Source of the DNA: CAZAGT01 sp964484515
Lineage (GTDB): Bacteria > Desulfobacterota > DSM-4660 > Desulfatiglandales > HGW-15
Direction: 5' to 3'
DNA: 27,482 nucleotides
NCBI GenBank assembly: GCA_964484515.1
Contig: CAZAGT010000020.1
Coordinates: 1 to 27,482 of the forward strand
Part shown: in pieces, positions 8,582-16,610 of the stretch
Numbering within the stretch: the stretch's first letter is position 1
Layout: each line of letters starts with the position of its first letter
Notes under the pieces: model-generated
The model's input: only the letters and a program-made list of their open reading frames with translations
What the model was told of the DNA's origin: nothing
Databases searched by the model: none
Made by a program: the position numbers and the translations under genes

Positions 8582-8607
8582 AGGGGAGCGAACCCCTCAG
8601 TTTTATT
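8582..8607 (+). terminator. Weak intrinsic terminator after cooC
   Basis: A 5-bp G+C stem (AGGGG at 8582-8586, CCCCT at 8593-8597, 6-nt loop) is followed 3 nt later by TTTTATT. It sits 37 nt after the cooC stop codon and just upstream of a good promoter, so it may separate cooC transcription from acsD. The stem is short, so termination is probably partial. Confidence 0.45.
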
Positions 8608-8619
8608 ACTAGAATTCTC

Positions 8620-8648
8620 TTGACAAGGTTTTAGCGGTTCACTATCTT
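8620..8648 (+). promoter_or_regulatory. Putative sigma-70 promoter of acsD
   Basis: A perfect TTGACA (8620-8625) and TATCTT (8643-8648, 4/6) are spaced by 17 nt. Transcription would begin near 8655 and leave a leader of about 148 nt ahead of acsD. This suggests that the acsDBCE genes are driven separately from cooC. Confidence 0.65.
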
Positions 8649-8654
8649 GTGCGC

Positions 8655-8680
8655 GACCTCTTCATGGAGGTCATTCTTTT
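8655..8680 (+). promoter_or_regulatory. Leader hairpin with T-rich tail, possible attenuator
   Basis: GACCTC (8655-8660) and GAGGTC (8667-8672) form a perfect 6-bp stem with a 6-nt loop, followed by ATTCTTTT. It would be the first structure in the acsD leader RNA. The shape is that of a weak intrinsic terminator, so it may attenuate transcription or protect the 5' end. Confidence 0.4.
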
Positions 8681-8711
8681 GTAGGGTTTTGTTCTATTTT
8701 TCACATATTGC

Positions 8712-8736
8712 CGGGATCCCGTATCTGGGAATCCCG
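8712..8736 (+). promoter_or_regulatory. Stable hairpin in the acsD leader
   Basis: CGGGATCCC (8712-8720) pairs with GGG-A-ATCCCG (8727-8736), giving nine base pairs with a single bulged A and a 6-nt loop. There is no T tract after it. It does not match a riboswitch class I know. Confidence 0.4.
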
Positions 8737-8786
8737 ATTCATCGCCGGGACCGCCATTTGGTCTTCTTAAGATTATAACATCACAA

Positions 8787-8797
8787 AAGGGAGGTGA
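8787..8797 (+). promoter_or_regulatory. Ribosome binding site deciding the acsD start
   Basis: AAGGGAGGTGA contains GGAGG at 8790-8794, 8 nt before the TTG at 8803-8805. The in-frame GTG at 8794-8796 overlaps this Shine-Dalgarno sequence and is therefore unlikely to be the initiator. Confidence 0.6.
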
Positions 8798-8802
8798 AGA
8801 GA

Positions 8803-10386
8803 TTGGCCTTTGAGATCCCCCAGCAAACCTACTCTGGAAAGATCGGGGAAACGGCCTTAGGAACGGGGTCCCAAGCTCTCAGCGTGGGAGGAGAGGATTC
8901 TTACCCGTTTCACCTTTTCGAAGGCAGTATACCGAATCCACCCAAGATTGCGATGGAGATTTGGGATTACGATCCCTCCAAGGAATGGCCCGCCGCGGCC
9001 CTTGAGCCGTTTAAGGATGTCCTTTCTGAGCCCGAGGCATGGGCGCAGAAGTGTGTCAACGACTACGGGGCTGACGTCATTGTCCTGCAACTCAAGAGCA
9101 CGGATCCGAACGGGCTGAATCGGAGTGCTGATGAGGCGGCGGAGCTTACCAAGCGGGTGGCTGATGCGATAGACGTCCCGCTTGTCGTTTGGGGCACCGC
9201 GAACAATCAGAAGGATGAAGAGGTTCTCAAGAAGATCGCCGAGGTCTGCCAAGGCCAGAATATCGCTTTGGGACCCGTGGAAGAAGGTAACCACAAAGGG
9301 ATCGGGGCGAGTGCGCTCGGATACAAACACGTTATCGTCGCTTCATCGCCGATCGACGTGAATTTGGCCAAGCAACTCAATATCCTTTTGGGCAACCTGG
9401 GCGTTCCTCTGGAAAAAATCATTATTGACCCTACTACGGGCGGGCTAGGCTACGGTCTGGAGTACAGTTACTCCGTGATGGAGCGTATCCGCATGGCCGC
9501 GTTGACCCAAGAAGATGACAAGCTCCAGGTCCCGATCATCAATAACATCGGTAATGAGATCTGGAAAAGCAAGGAGGCTGGTCAGCCCGTTGAGGAGGCC
9601 CCCACCCTGGGCGATCCCGAAAGACGTGCAATCCTGATGGAGGCCACGGCGGCGGTGGCCTACCTCATAAGCGGCAGCGATCTGCTCATCCTGAGGCATC
9701 CTGAAAGCGTCAGACTGATTCGAAGCTTTGTCGACTTGTTGGTGGCTGGCGGCTCCGCCGAAGAGGTGCAGCCGATCGCAAAGCAGTTGGCGGCTCAGGA
9801 ACCGGATCTTGCCGCACTGGCCCCGGAACCGAATCTCGAGTTCAAGGTCGCCAAGGCGGCAGCCAAGAAAGAACCGGAAAAGCCAAAGAAGAAGGCAGAA
9901 CCGAAGCGCCAGCCGAAGCCTCAACCAGCACACGAGGCGGAAAAGAAGGTCGTCGAGCTGAAACCTAAAGAGAAGCCTGCCAAGGAAAAGCCCGAGGAAG
10001 CGGCTGCAGCCGAGGTGGCCTCTGAGGTCAGGCCCGAAGAGGAAGCGCGGCGCAAGCCCGAAGAAGAGGCCCGCAAGAAGGCTGAAGAACAGGCGCGCGC
10101 GGAGGCGGCAGCCAAGGCCGAGGCTCAGCGGAGGTTGGAGGAAGAGGCTCGCAAGAAGGCCGAGGAGCAGGCGCACGCAGAGGCAGCGGCAAAGGCCAAG
10201 GAGAGAGAGGATCTAGAGGCCTTGCGAAAGAAGCGTGCCGCCCAACAGAAGCAGCCCGCGACACGCAAGGTTGCCAGCAAGACTGCTGCAAAACCGATGG
10301 CCGCCACCGCCCAAGCGACCCCCGGACCCGATGAGCTCATCGATCGTCTCAGCCTCATGCTGGAACGCATCCATCGCCACAGCTAA
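8803..10386 (+). CDS. acsD: Corrinoid iron-sulfur protein small subunit with long C-terminal tail
   Basis: Small subunit of the corrinoid iron-sulfur protein (AcsD/CdhD), which with AcsC carries the methyl group from AcsE to AcsB. Residues 1 to about 313 form the TIM-barrel domain and can be matched along the family: HLFEGSIPNPP, WAQKCVNDYGADV, KQLNILLGNLG, DPTTGGLGYGLEYSYSVMERIRM and LRHPESVRLIRS. The usual protein ends there, at 310-320 aa. Here about 214 residues follow. They are Lys/Glu/Ala/Pro-rich, with a TolA-like EEARKKAEEQA heptad character and a 26-residue tandem repeat (residues 420-445 and 446-471), and they close with a short amphipathic segment PDELIDRLSLMLERI. I start at TTG 8803 because of Shine-Dalgarno spacing; GTG 8794 would add three residues. 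It has its own promoter and a structured leader. Confidence 0.93.
   Translation: MAFEIPQQTYSGKIGETALGTGSQALSVGGEDSYPFHLFEGSIPNPPKIAMEIWDYDPSKEWPAAALEPFKDVLSEPEAWAQKCVNDYGADVIVLQLKSTDPNGLNRSADEAAELTKRVADAIDVPLVVWGTANNQKDEEVLKKIAEVCQGQNIALGPVEEGNHKGIGASALGYKHVIVASSPIDVNLAKQLNILLGNLGVPLEKIIIDPTTGGLGYGLEYSYSVMERIRMAALTQEDDKLQVPIINNIGNEIWKSKEAGQPVEEAPTLGDPERRAILMEATAAVAYLISGSDLLILRHPESVRLIRSFVDLLVAGGSAEEVQPIAKQLAAQEPDLAALAPEPNLEFKVAKAAAKKEPEKPKKKAEPKRQPKPQPAHEAEKKVVELKPKEKPAKEKPEEAAAAEVASEVRPEEEARRKPEEEARKKAEEQARAEAAAKAEAQRRLEEEARKKAEEQAHAEAAAKAKEREDLEALRKKRAAQQKQPATRKVASKTAAKPMAATAQATPGPDELIDRLSLMLERIHRHS
10060..10215 (+). repeat. 78-bp tandem repeat within acsD
   Basis: Two adjacent 78-bp units (10060-10137 and 10138-10215) encode nearly identical 26-residue segments beginning EEEARKKAEEQA and continuing through AEAAAKA. 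The units differ at many synonymous positions, so the duplication is not recent or has been kept by selection on protein character. Confidence 0.75.
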
Positions 10387-10473
10387 GGCGGCGCTCGACA
10401 GATGCAAGACGAACGCATGATGCGTTAAACGAGAGAAAAACGTCTCGACGTCTGGAATCTTCCAAAGACAATA

Positions 10474-10502
10474 TTGTGCAGAAGGTATTCAACCGCTATA
10501 GA
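10474..10502 (+). promoter_or_regulatory. Possible internal promoter before acsB
   Basis: TTGTGC (10474-10479) and TATAGA (10497-10502) are separated by 17 nt in the 163-bp acsD-acsB gap. The -35 match is poor (3/6) and the -10 fair (4/6), so this is only a candidate. Confidence 0.25.
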
Positions 10503-10549
10503 CGACGCCATAAATGAAGGTCGCTCCTTAGGAAGGGAGGAAACTGAAG

Positions 10550-12766
10550 ATGTCAAAACTCGTTGCATTCGCCGCCATTCAGGGCGCTTACAATATCGTC
10601 TCAAAGGCTGAGGGAACCTATAAGAAGGCCCTCGAGAAATACGGTGGTAGCCAGAAGATCGAGTTCCCGAATACGGCCTACTTCCTGCCGATCATCTATT
10701 CTTTGACCGGTATCAAAGTAACCGATCTCGATTCGGCCAAGAAGCCGCTTGAATTCGCACGCAAGCTTTTACCCCCGCACGTCAAGAAGGATTGTCACCT
10801 TCCTTACCTCGGCCCGCTATTGGATGCGGGTATGGCTGCGATTTTTGCCGAGGAGATCACCGAAGCCATTCGGTATGTGGAGAACCCCGATTTTTATCAA
10901 CCCGAGATCGAAGACCCCGATGTCGATGGCGGCAAGCTGTGGCTTGGCGCAGCCGATGACGCCATTATGAGAAAGCGAGGCGTGGAGTTCGTGGACGGCA
11001 CGGCCCCGGGCTTTGCCGCCATTGTCGGGGCGGCGCCCGATTCCGCCACCGCCAAAAAGATTGCGGAGGAATACCAGCGCAAGAGCATCTATGTCTTTAT
11101 GGCCGCCAACCAGAGCGGCACAAGCTTTGCCGAGCAGCTGGTCGAGGAGGGGGTCCAGATAGGGTGGAATACCCGCCTGGTGCCCTTCGGTCCGGATATT
11201 TCAGCAGCTGTCTTCGCCCTCGGTTTTGCCAACCGGGCGGGGATGTCTTTCGGCGGTATCCAGCCCGGCGACTATAAAAAGATGCTGGCCTACCAGAAGG
11301 ACCGTATTTTTGCCTTTGTCAACGCCCTCGGCGAGGTGAACGCCGAATGGGCGGCGAACGCGGCCGGCTGCGTCAATTGGGGGTTTCCGACCATTGCGGA
11401 TACCGATATCCCCGAGATCCTGCCTACCGGCGTATGCACCTATGAGCACGTCGTCGCCAACACATCTCATGATGAAATTACTCAGAAATCGATTGAAATC
11501 CGCGGCCTCAAGGTGACGATCAGCGAGATCGAGATCCCCTTATCCTATGGCCCCGCCTTCGAAGGGGAGCGTGTACGTAAGGACGACCTTTTTCTCGAGA
11601 TGGGTGGGGGCAAGACCCAGTGCACGGAGCTGTGCAAGTCGGCGGAGATGGACGAAATCGAAGACGGCCGGGTAACGGTGAAAGGACCGGACATAAAGGA
11701 TATCAAGAAGGGTGACCGCCTACCCCTGGGGATCTATGTCCAGGTAGCCGGGCGCCAGATGCAACCGGATTTCGAACCGATCCTGGAGCGCCAGATTCAC
11801 CACCTGATCAACTACATGCAGGGCATCATGCACATCGGACAGCGCGACATTTCCTGGATCCGCGTGGGAGATGCGGCGGTCGAGAAAGGGTTTACCCTAA
11901 AAGACCTCGGTGTCGTCCTGCATGCCAAGTTTCACCAGGACTTCGGCAGCATCTTGGACAAGGTCGAGGTGACCCTCTACACGAAGCAGGATGATGTCGA
12001 CGCGCTCACCCAGCGCGCGCGGAAAGAGTACCGCAGCAGGGACGAGCGCGTCGAGAGCATGACCGATGAAACCACCGAGACCTACTACTCCTGCACGCTT
12101 TGCCAATCATTTGCCCCCAGTCATGTGTGCGTTGTCAGCCCGGAGCGGACGGGACTTTGCGGGGCCTATAATTGGATGGATTGTAAGGCCTCGCACCAGA
12201 TCAACCCTACTGGGCCTAACCAGCCTGTTGATAAGGGAGAATGCCTCGACCCCGTTTTGGGGCAGTGGAAGGGCGTCAATGAATTCGTCTACAAGGCGTC
12301 ACGGCAGTCGATTGATCACTACAACTTCTACAGCGTCGTCCACGATCCGATGACCACCTGCGGCTGCTGCGAGTGTATCGCCGCGGTACTGCCCGGGTGC
12401 AACGGGGTCATGACCGTCAACCGCGAATATACAGGCGAGACACCCTGCGGCATGAAGTTTACGACCCTTGCCGGTGTGATGGGCGGGGGCCAATCTTCCC
12501 CCGGGTTCGTTGGCCATTCGAAGTATAACATTACACAACGAAAGTTCATCCTCGGCGACGGGGGTCTCCTTCGAATGGTATGGATGCCCAAGTCCCTCAA
12601 GGAGGAAATCCGAGACCGGTTGGAGGTGCGCGGCCAGGAACTCGGAATCCCGGATCTGGTCGACCGGATTGCGGATGAGACTGTCGGCACGGATGAAGAA
12701 ACCGTCCTGGCCTTTCTAAAGGAAAAGGATCATCCGGCCGTCAAGATGGACCCCATCGTGGGCTAG
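10550..12766 (+). CDS. acsB: Acetyl-CoA synthase (CODH/ACS alpha subunit)
   Basis: Makes acetyl-CoA from a methyl group (on AcsCD), CO and CoA at the Ni-Ni-[4Fe4S] A-cluster. It is 738 aa, the full bacterial form (about 729 aa in Moorella), including the N-terminal CODH-contact domain that archaeal CdhC lacks. All A-cluster ligands are visible: Cys515, Cys518, Cys527 and Cys537 (spacing C-x2-C-x8-C-x9-C) for the cubane and the Cys604-Gly-Cys606 motif for the distal nickel. Each is offset by exactly +9 from the Moorella positions as I recall them. The ATG has GGGAGG 9 nt upstream. It lies between acsD and acsC, but the CODH partner acsA is not nearby, so the enzyme must use a CODH encoded elsewhere. 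Confidence 0.97.
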   Translation: MSKLVAFAAIQGAYNIVSKAEGTYKKALEKYGGSQKIEFPNTAYFLPIIYSLTGIKVTDLDSAKKPLEFARKLLPPHVKKDCHLPYLGPLLDAGMAAIFAEEITEAIRYVENPDFYQPEIEDPDVDGGKLWLGAADDAIMRKRGVEFVDGTAPGFAAIVGAAPDSATAKKIAEEYQRKSIYVFMAANQSGTSFAEQLVEEGVQIGWNTRLVPFGPDISAAVFALGFANRAGMSFGGIQPGDYKKMLAYQKDRIFAFVNALGEVNAEWAANAAGCVNWGFPTIADTDIPEILPTGVCTYEHVVANTSHDEITQKSIEIRGLKVTISEIEIPLSYGPAFEGERVRKDDLFLEMGGGKTQCTELCKSAEMDEIEDGRVTVKGPDIKDIKKGDRLPLGIYVQVAGRQMQPDFEPILERQIHHLINYMQGIMHIGQRDISWIRVGDAAVEKGFTLKDLGVVLHAKFHQDFGSILDKVEVTLYTKQDDVDALTQRARKEYRSRDERVESMTDETTETYYSCTLCQSFAPSHVCVVSPERTGLCGAYNWMDCKASHQINPTGPNQPVDKGECLDPVLGQWKGVNEFVYKASRQSIDHYNFYSVVHDPMTTCGCCECIAAVLPGCNGVMTVNREYTGETPCGMKFTTLAGVMGGGQSSPGFVGHSKYNITQRKFILGDGGLLRMVWMPKSLKEEIRDRLEVRGQELGIPDLVDRIADETVGTDEETVLAFLKEKDHPAVKMDPIVG

Positions 12767-12934
12767 TGCTACCAGGTGGCGTCCGGACACCGAAGCGCAG
12801 AGGGCCTAATAGGAGACGCGCATCTTGGCAAGTAGCTGAAAACGCACCGGTTCTTGATGATCATCGAGATCTGGGGCAGTCGTTTAGGGGTTTCAAAAGC
12901 CAAAACTGATGCCTGAACACAAAAGGAGTGAGTC

Positions 12935-14281
12935 GTGGCACTAACGGGTATTCAGATTTTCAAGATGTTACCGAAGACGAACTGTGGCGAGTGTGGAGTT
13001 CCTACGTGCCTGGCGTTCGCCATGAACCTGGCCTCTGGTAAGGCCGAATTGGATTCCTGTCCCTACGTCTCCGACGAGGCCAAAGAGACGTTGGCGGAGG
13101 CCTCGGCCCCGCCCATCAGGCCGGTGAGCCTCGGAGCCGGTGTGAGAGAGCTCCGGATCGGTGGGGAGACGGTCATGTTTCGGCACGAAAAGACCTTCTA
13201 CAACCCGACCGGTCTCGCTGCGATGATTCCCTCGGACATCGGGTCAGGCGATTTGGATCTCAAATTGAAGGCCTGGAATGCGCTTCAGTACGAACGAGTG
13301 GGTCTGAACCTCAGGCCCGAACTCGTGGCCTTGAAGGACGTCAATGGGGATGGAGCCGCCTTTGCGGCCGCCGCCCGCAAGATTGCGGAGGAGAGCGAGT
13401 TCGGTCTCATCCTCATATCGGAGGGGCCTGAGGCCATGAAGACGGCTGCAGAGGCCTGCGCATTCAAGCGGCCTCTCCTCTACGCGGCCACTGGTGATAA
13501 CGCCACGGAAATGGGCAATCTGGCCAAGGAAACCGGGTTGCCGCTGGCAGTTCGGGCCGAGAGCATGGACGACCTGATCGCCCTGACGGACACGTTGACC
13601 GGTATGGGCCTCAAGGATCTTGTCCTCGATTCGGGGGCCAGGGAGCCCAAGAAGGTCTTTGAGGACCAGGTCATCATCCGGCGCGCTGCTCTCAAGGCTG
13701 GGAATCGTTCACTGGGCTTTCCCAGCATTACCTTCCCTTGTGAAATGGCGAGCAACCTGGACATGGAGACGGTCATCGCGTCCATGCTGATTGCGAAATA
13801 CGCCGGGATTGTCGTGCTTTCAGATTTCAAGGGGGAGGCCCTGTTCCCATTGCTGTTGGAGCGCCTCAATATCTTCACCGATCCGCAGCGCCCGATGACG
13901 GTGACGGAAGGGATCTACGAGGTTGGCGCCCCGGATGAAAACTCCCCCGTCCTGGTGACCACCAATTTTTCTTTGACCTACTTCATTGTGAGCGGTGAGA
14001 TCGAAGGCAGCCGCGTTTCGAGCTGGCTCTTGATCAAGGATACGGAAGGTCTTTCGGTCATGACGGCCTGGGCGGCGGGCAAGTTTTCGGGAGATGACGT
14101 CGGGATGTTTGTGAAGAAATCAGGGATTGCAGACAAGATCTCCCATAAGAAGGTGATCATTCCAGGCTATGCCGCTGCGATCAGTGGTGAGATGGAAGAA
14201 GAACTGCCGGGTTGGGAGGTCCTGATCGGACCGCGAGACGCCTCCTTGATACCCAAATTCCTAAAAGAGTGGTCCAATTAG
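12935..14281 (+). CDS. acsC: Corrinoid iron-sulfur protein large subunit
   Basis: Large subunit (AcsC/CdhE) of the corrinoid iron-sulfur protein, 448 aa, the usual length. The N-terminal [4Fe4S] motif is intact: Cys17, Cys20, Cys25 and Cys42 in NCGECGVPTC and DSCPY. In the family this cluster reactivates oxidised Co(II). A TIM-barrel domain follows (about 60-310), and the C-terminal part should bind cobalamin (VLVTTNFSLTYFIVSGE through GWEVLIGPRDASLIPKFL). It begins with GTG 12935, which has AAGGAG 6 nt upstream. The 168-bp gap after acsB holds no clear signal. It is followed 21 nt later by acsE, so the two are probably one transcript. Confidence 0.96.
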   Translation: MALTGIQIFKMLPKTNCGECGVPTCLAFAMNLASGKAELDSCPYVSDEAKETLAEASAPPIRPVSLGAGVRELRIGGETVMFRHEKTFYNPTGLAAMIPSDIGSGDLDLKLKAWNALQYERVGLNLRPELVALKDVNGDGAAFAAAARKIAEESEFGLILISEGPEAMKTAAEACAFKRPLLYAATGDNATEMGNLAKETGLPLAVRAESMDDLIALTDTLTGMGLKDLVLDSGAREPKKVFEDQVIIRRAALKAGNRSLGFPSITFPCEMASNLDMETVIASMLIAKYAGIVVLSDFKGEALFPLLLERLNIFTDPQRPMTVTEGIYEVGAPDENSPVLVTTNFSLTYFIVSGEIEGSRVSSWLLIKDTEGLSVMTAWAAGKFSGDDVGMFVKKSGIADKISHKKVIIPGYAAAISGEMEEELPGWEVLIGPRDASLIPKFLKEWSN

Positions 14282-14302
14282 ACGTGGGAGGGGGATACGA
14301 CG

Positions 14303-15187
14303 ATGCTCATGATCGGTGAAAATCTAAACGTGATCAGCCGGGTCATTGGAAAGGCCTTTAAAGAGAAGGACCCGCATCCCATCGCCGAAGAGGCCCGCCG
14401 GCAAAAGGAAAAAGGGATGGATTGGATCGATATCAATTTGGGTCCCGCGCGAAAAGGGGGACCCGAGTTGATGGAGTTCGTCGTCAAGACGGTCCAGGAA
14501 GAAATCGGGGATACACCGCCTCTCTGCCTTGATACCTCCAATATCGAGGCCATGGAGGCGGGTCTCGCCGCCCATAAGGGCAAGGCGATCATCAATTCAA
14601 TCATGTGCCGACCCGAGCGCTACGAGCAGATGATTCCACTGGCCGTGAAGTACAAGGCCAACATGATTGCCCTGATGTGGGGACCGGAAGGCTTACCGCG
14701 GGATGAGAACGAGAGAGCGGCCCTGGCAGTGGAATTGATCTATGCGGCCAACGAGGCCGGTGTGCCCAACGAAGACATCTTTGTGGATGGGGTCGTAACC
14801 CCGGTGAATATTCAACAGCCCCAACTGATGAGTCTTTTGGCCTTTCAGGAGATGCTCCAAGATATCGCGCCCGGCGCCAAATCGACCTGTGGCCTTTCAA
14901 ATGCCTCCAACGGGCCGCCGGAGCACCTCCGCCCGATCCTGAATCGGACATTCATGATCATGCTCGAACGGAAGGGGATGTATTCGTGTATCGTCGATGC
15001 CTACGATGATGGGCTGATTGCCATTGCCCGCGGAGAAAGGCCTGATATCGTCGAGGCCGTCCACAAGGTCATGGATGGAGAGGAGATCGACACCGATGCC
15101 CTCTCGAAGGAGTTACAGGACTACGTCAAGACAGCACGCGTCCTGTTAGGGCACACGCTTTTTTCTGATTCGTGGCTGGAGGTCTAG
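14303..15187 (+). CDS. acsE: Methyltetrahydrofolate:corrinoid iron-sulfur protein methyltransferase
   Basis: Transfers the methyl group of 5-methyl-tetrahydrofolate to the cobalamin of AcsCD, linking the methyl branch of the Wood-Ljungdahl pathway to acetyl-CoA synthesis. It is a pterin-binding TIM barrel of 294 aa. Candidate pterin-contacting residues in family positions are Asp77 (CLDTSN), Asn98 (INSI), Asp162 and Asn200 (GLSNAS). Compared with the 262-aa Moorella enzyme as I recall it, there is an insertion of about 30 residues near 241-276, between the conserved IVDAYDDGLI and the C-terminal ARVLLGHTLFSDSW. The start is the ATG at 14303, though the ATG at 14309 is possible. It is the last gene of the acs cluster, convergent with the next gene. 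Confidence 0.93.
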   Translation: MLMIGENLNVISRVIGKAFKEKDPHPIAEEARRQKEKGMDWIDINLGPARKGGPELMEFVVKTVQEEIGDTPPLCLDTSNIEAMEAGLAAHKGKAIINSIMCRPERYEQMIPLAVKYKANMIALMWGPEGLPRDENERAALAVELIYAANEAGVPNEDIFVDGVVTPVNIQQPQLMSLLAFQEMLQDIAPGAKSTCGLSNASNGPPEHLRPILNRTFMIMLERKGMYSCIVDAYDDGLIAIARGERPDIVEAVHKVMDGEEIDTDALSKELQDYVKTARVLLGHTLFSDSWLEV

Positions 15188-15424
15188 TTCGTGTCCGTCC
15201 ACAGATGCCCCTTTTCCCCCTGAGTCCCGACAAGTCGGGATTATCCGCGGGTTTCCACCTGCGACCTGCTACTATCTATATGTACGCCTCGGTGAAAACC
15301 CTTGTGCGGCCTTGCTCAGAAGAAAAATGGCGCATTTCTGAATTGGACACCGCCTGGGAACGGTTTCTATTTCCGGATGGGCACTCGTCAGGGCGGGATC
15401 CTCGCTGGTGGCGGGCAGATCCGA

Positions 15425-16315
15425 TCATCGCTTGGCGAGGTAGTAGCTTTCCAGCGTGTTGAGTTTGCGGACGTACTCATCTCGGTAGCGCAAACCAGGG
15501 TAATTGCCGATCTCATTCTTGACCGCAAGGATCGTCGGCAACACGTCTATTCCGTATGTATTCCTTCCTTCTTTATCGGCTTCGTAGATAATCAGGATGC
15601 AGTAGTAGCTGATCAGGAGCCGTAGCCTTAAAGAACGGCGGAAGAGGTACGCCCTACCGCCGATCGTGTTCAGGAAGAAGCCGGCATACTGGTATCTCAC
15701 ATCCGGGGAGGGGCGAAGATCTTCGCTTTCCGAAGACGATCCTTTCATCGTGAGCCACCGATAGAAAAGATCCAGATTCAATTCCATGGAATCGCTTTCA
15801 TGGTTGACGGTCTCACGAATCAGATAAAGGTCGTTGCGATCGAGCAGTCGAAAGAAGTGAAAGATATTTCGGTACATGTACTTGAGGTCCATACCTTCGC
15901 CTGCCGGGATGGGTGGGTTCGACGAGAGCTTCTTGATCATTCGCTCGAAGTGCTCATAGCTCCTGGTGCCCCTATCCAAACGCTGGGCGAAGTCTTGGCT
16001 GTCCAGGAAAGCGAAGAACTCCTTGACTTCGGCCTCGATTTCGGCCGGTGAGCTTGTATCGTAAGGCAGCACAGCCTCACCGACTCCCTCCGAAGCGCCC
16101 ATCGCGTCGTTCGAGGTTCCCTCTTCCTCCGACGTATCGACGGCCTGACCGGCCAGGCCCGCCACCGTCACATCGCCGGACGCTTGCTCGGTCTTGGCCT
16201 GGATCTCTTTTGTGGCTAAATGGTAACCCACGAAATAGCCCGTCAAAATCCCAACACCGGCCACAGCCAAAAAGGATAGCCACGGCCAGACGGGTCTGCG
16301 TTCCTTCTTCTTCAT
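15425..16315 (-). CDS. Uncharacterised single-pass membrane protein
   Basis: I do not recognise a family. The protein is 296 aa from the ATG at 16315, chosen because AGGTGA lies 4 nt upstream; a TTG at 16333 would add six residues but has no good ribosome site. The N-terminus is basic (MKKKERR), followed by one membrane segment (about residues 10-33, rich in Gly, Val and Leu). Next comes an acidic Ser/Thr linker (about 38-85) and a helical domain probably outside the membrane, rich in Tyr, Phe and Arg (for example YMYRNIFHFFRLLDRND and RLLISYYCILIIYEAD). There is no lipobox and no visible catalytic motif. It is convergent with acsE and divergent from surE, so context gives no functional hint. 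Confidence 0.85.
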   Translation of the reverse strand: MKKKERRPVWPWLSFLAVAGVGILTGYFVGYHLATKEIQAKTEQASGDVTVAGLAGQAVDTSEEEGTSNDAMGASEGVGEAVLPYDTSSPAEIEAEVKEFFAFLDSQDFAQRLDRGTRSYEHFERMIKKLSSNPPIPAGEGMDLKYMYRNIFHFFRLLDRNDLYLIRETVNHESDSMELNLDLFYRWLTMKGSSSESEDLRPSPDVRYQYAGFFLNTIGGRAYLFRRSLRLRLLISYYCILIIYEADKEGRNTYGIDVLPTILAVKNEIGNYPGLRYRDEYVRKLNTLESYYLAKR

Positions 16316-16610
16316 CGTATCACCTGCGCCCAAACCAAACGGGGCCCATTAGGGAGGATCACAACGAAAGGTTTACCCGGCGACCCTATTCGGGCCAAAT
16401 GACCAACTGGTCCGGGCAACCTCTACAAGTACTCTAATATACATGAAATCAGGACGAGAAGCAATGCAGAGGGAAACGATTTCCTTGTCTCTCCCATGGC
16501 AGGGGGTTAAGGTATCAAGGACCTCACTTCATGGAGTTTGGTAAGAGGGGGTCTCGAAGAGCTCGACAGGTAGGAAGACGGATATTTGTTAGACGGGAAA
16601 GGAGGGAGCG

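Noticed and set aside
8655..8802. Cobalamin riboswitch ahead of acsD
   Set aside because: The setting (corrinoid protein) makes it attractive, and GCCGGGACCGCC at about 8744-8755 faintly resembles a B12 box. However, the box is incomplete and the rest of the conserved core is missing.
9445..10407. Long open frames antisense to the acsD tail
   Set aside because: They are leucine- or alanine-rich mirror images of a high-G+C, low-complexity coding region, without start signals; acsD on the plus strand explains the sequence.
15225..15240. Terminator after acsE
   Set aside because: TCCCGA/TCGGGA forms a 6-bp stem with a 4-nt loop, but no T tract follows, so it is not a supported intrinsic terminator.
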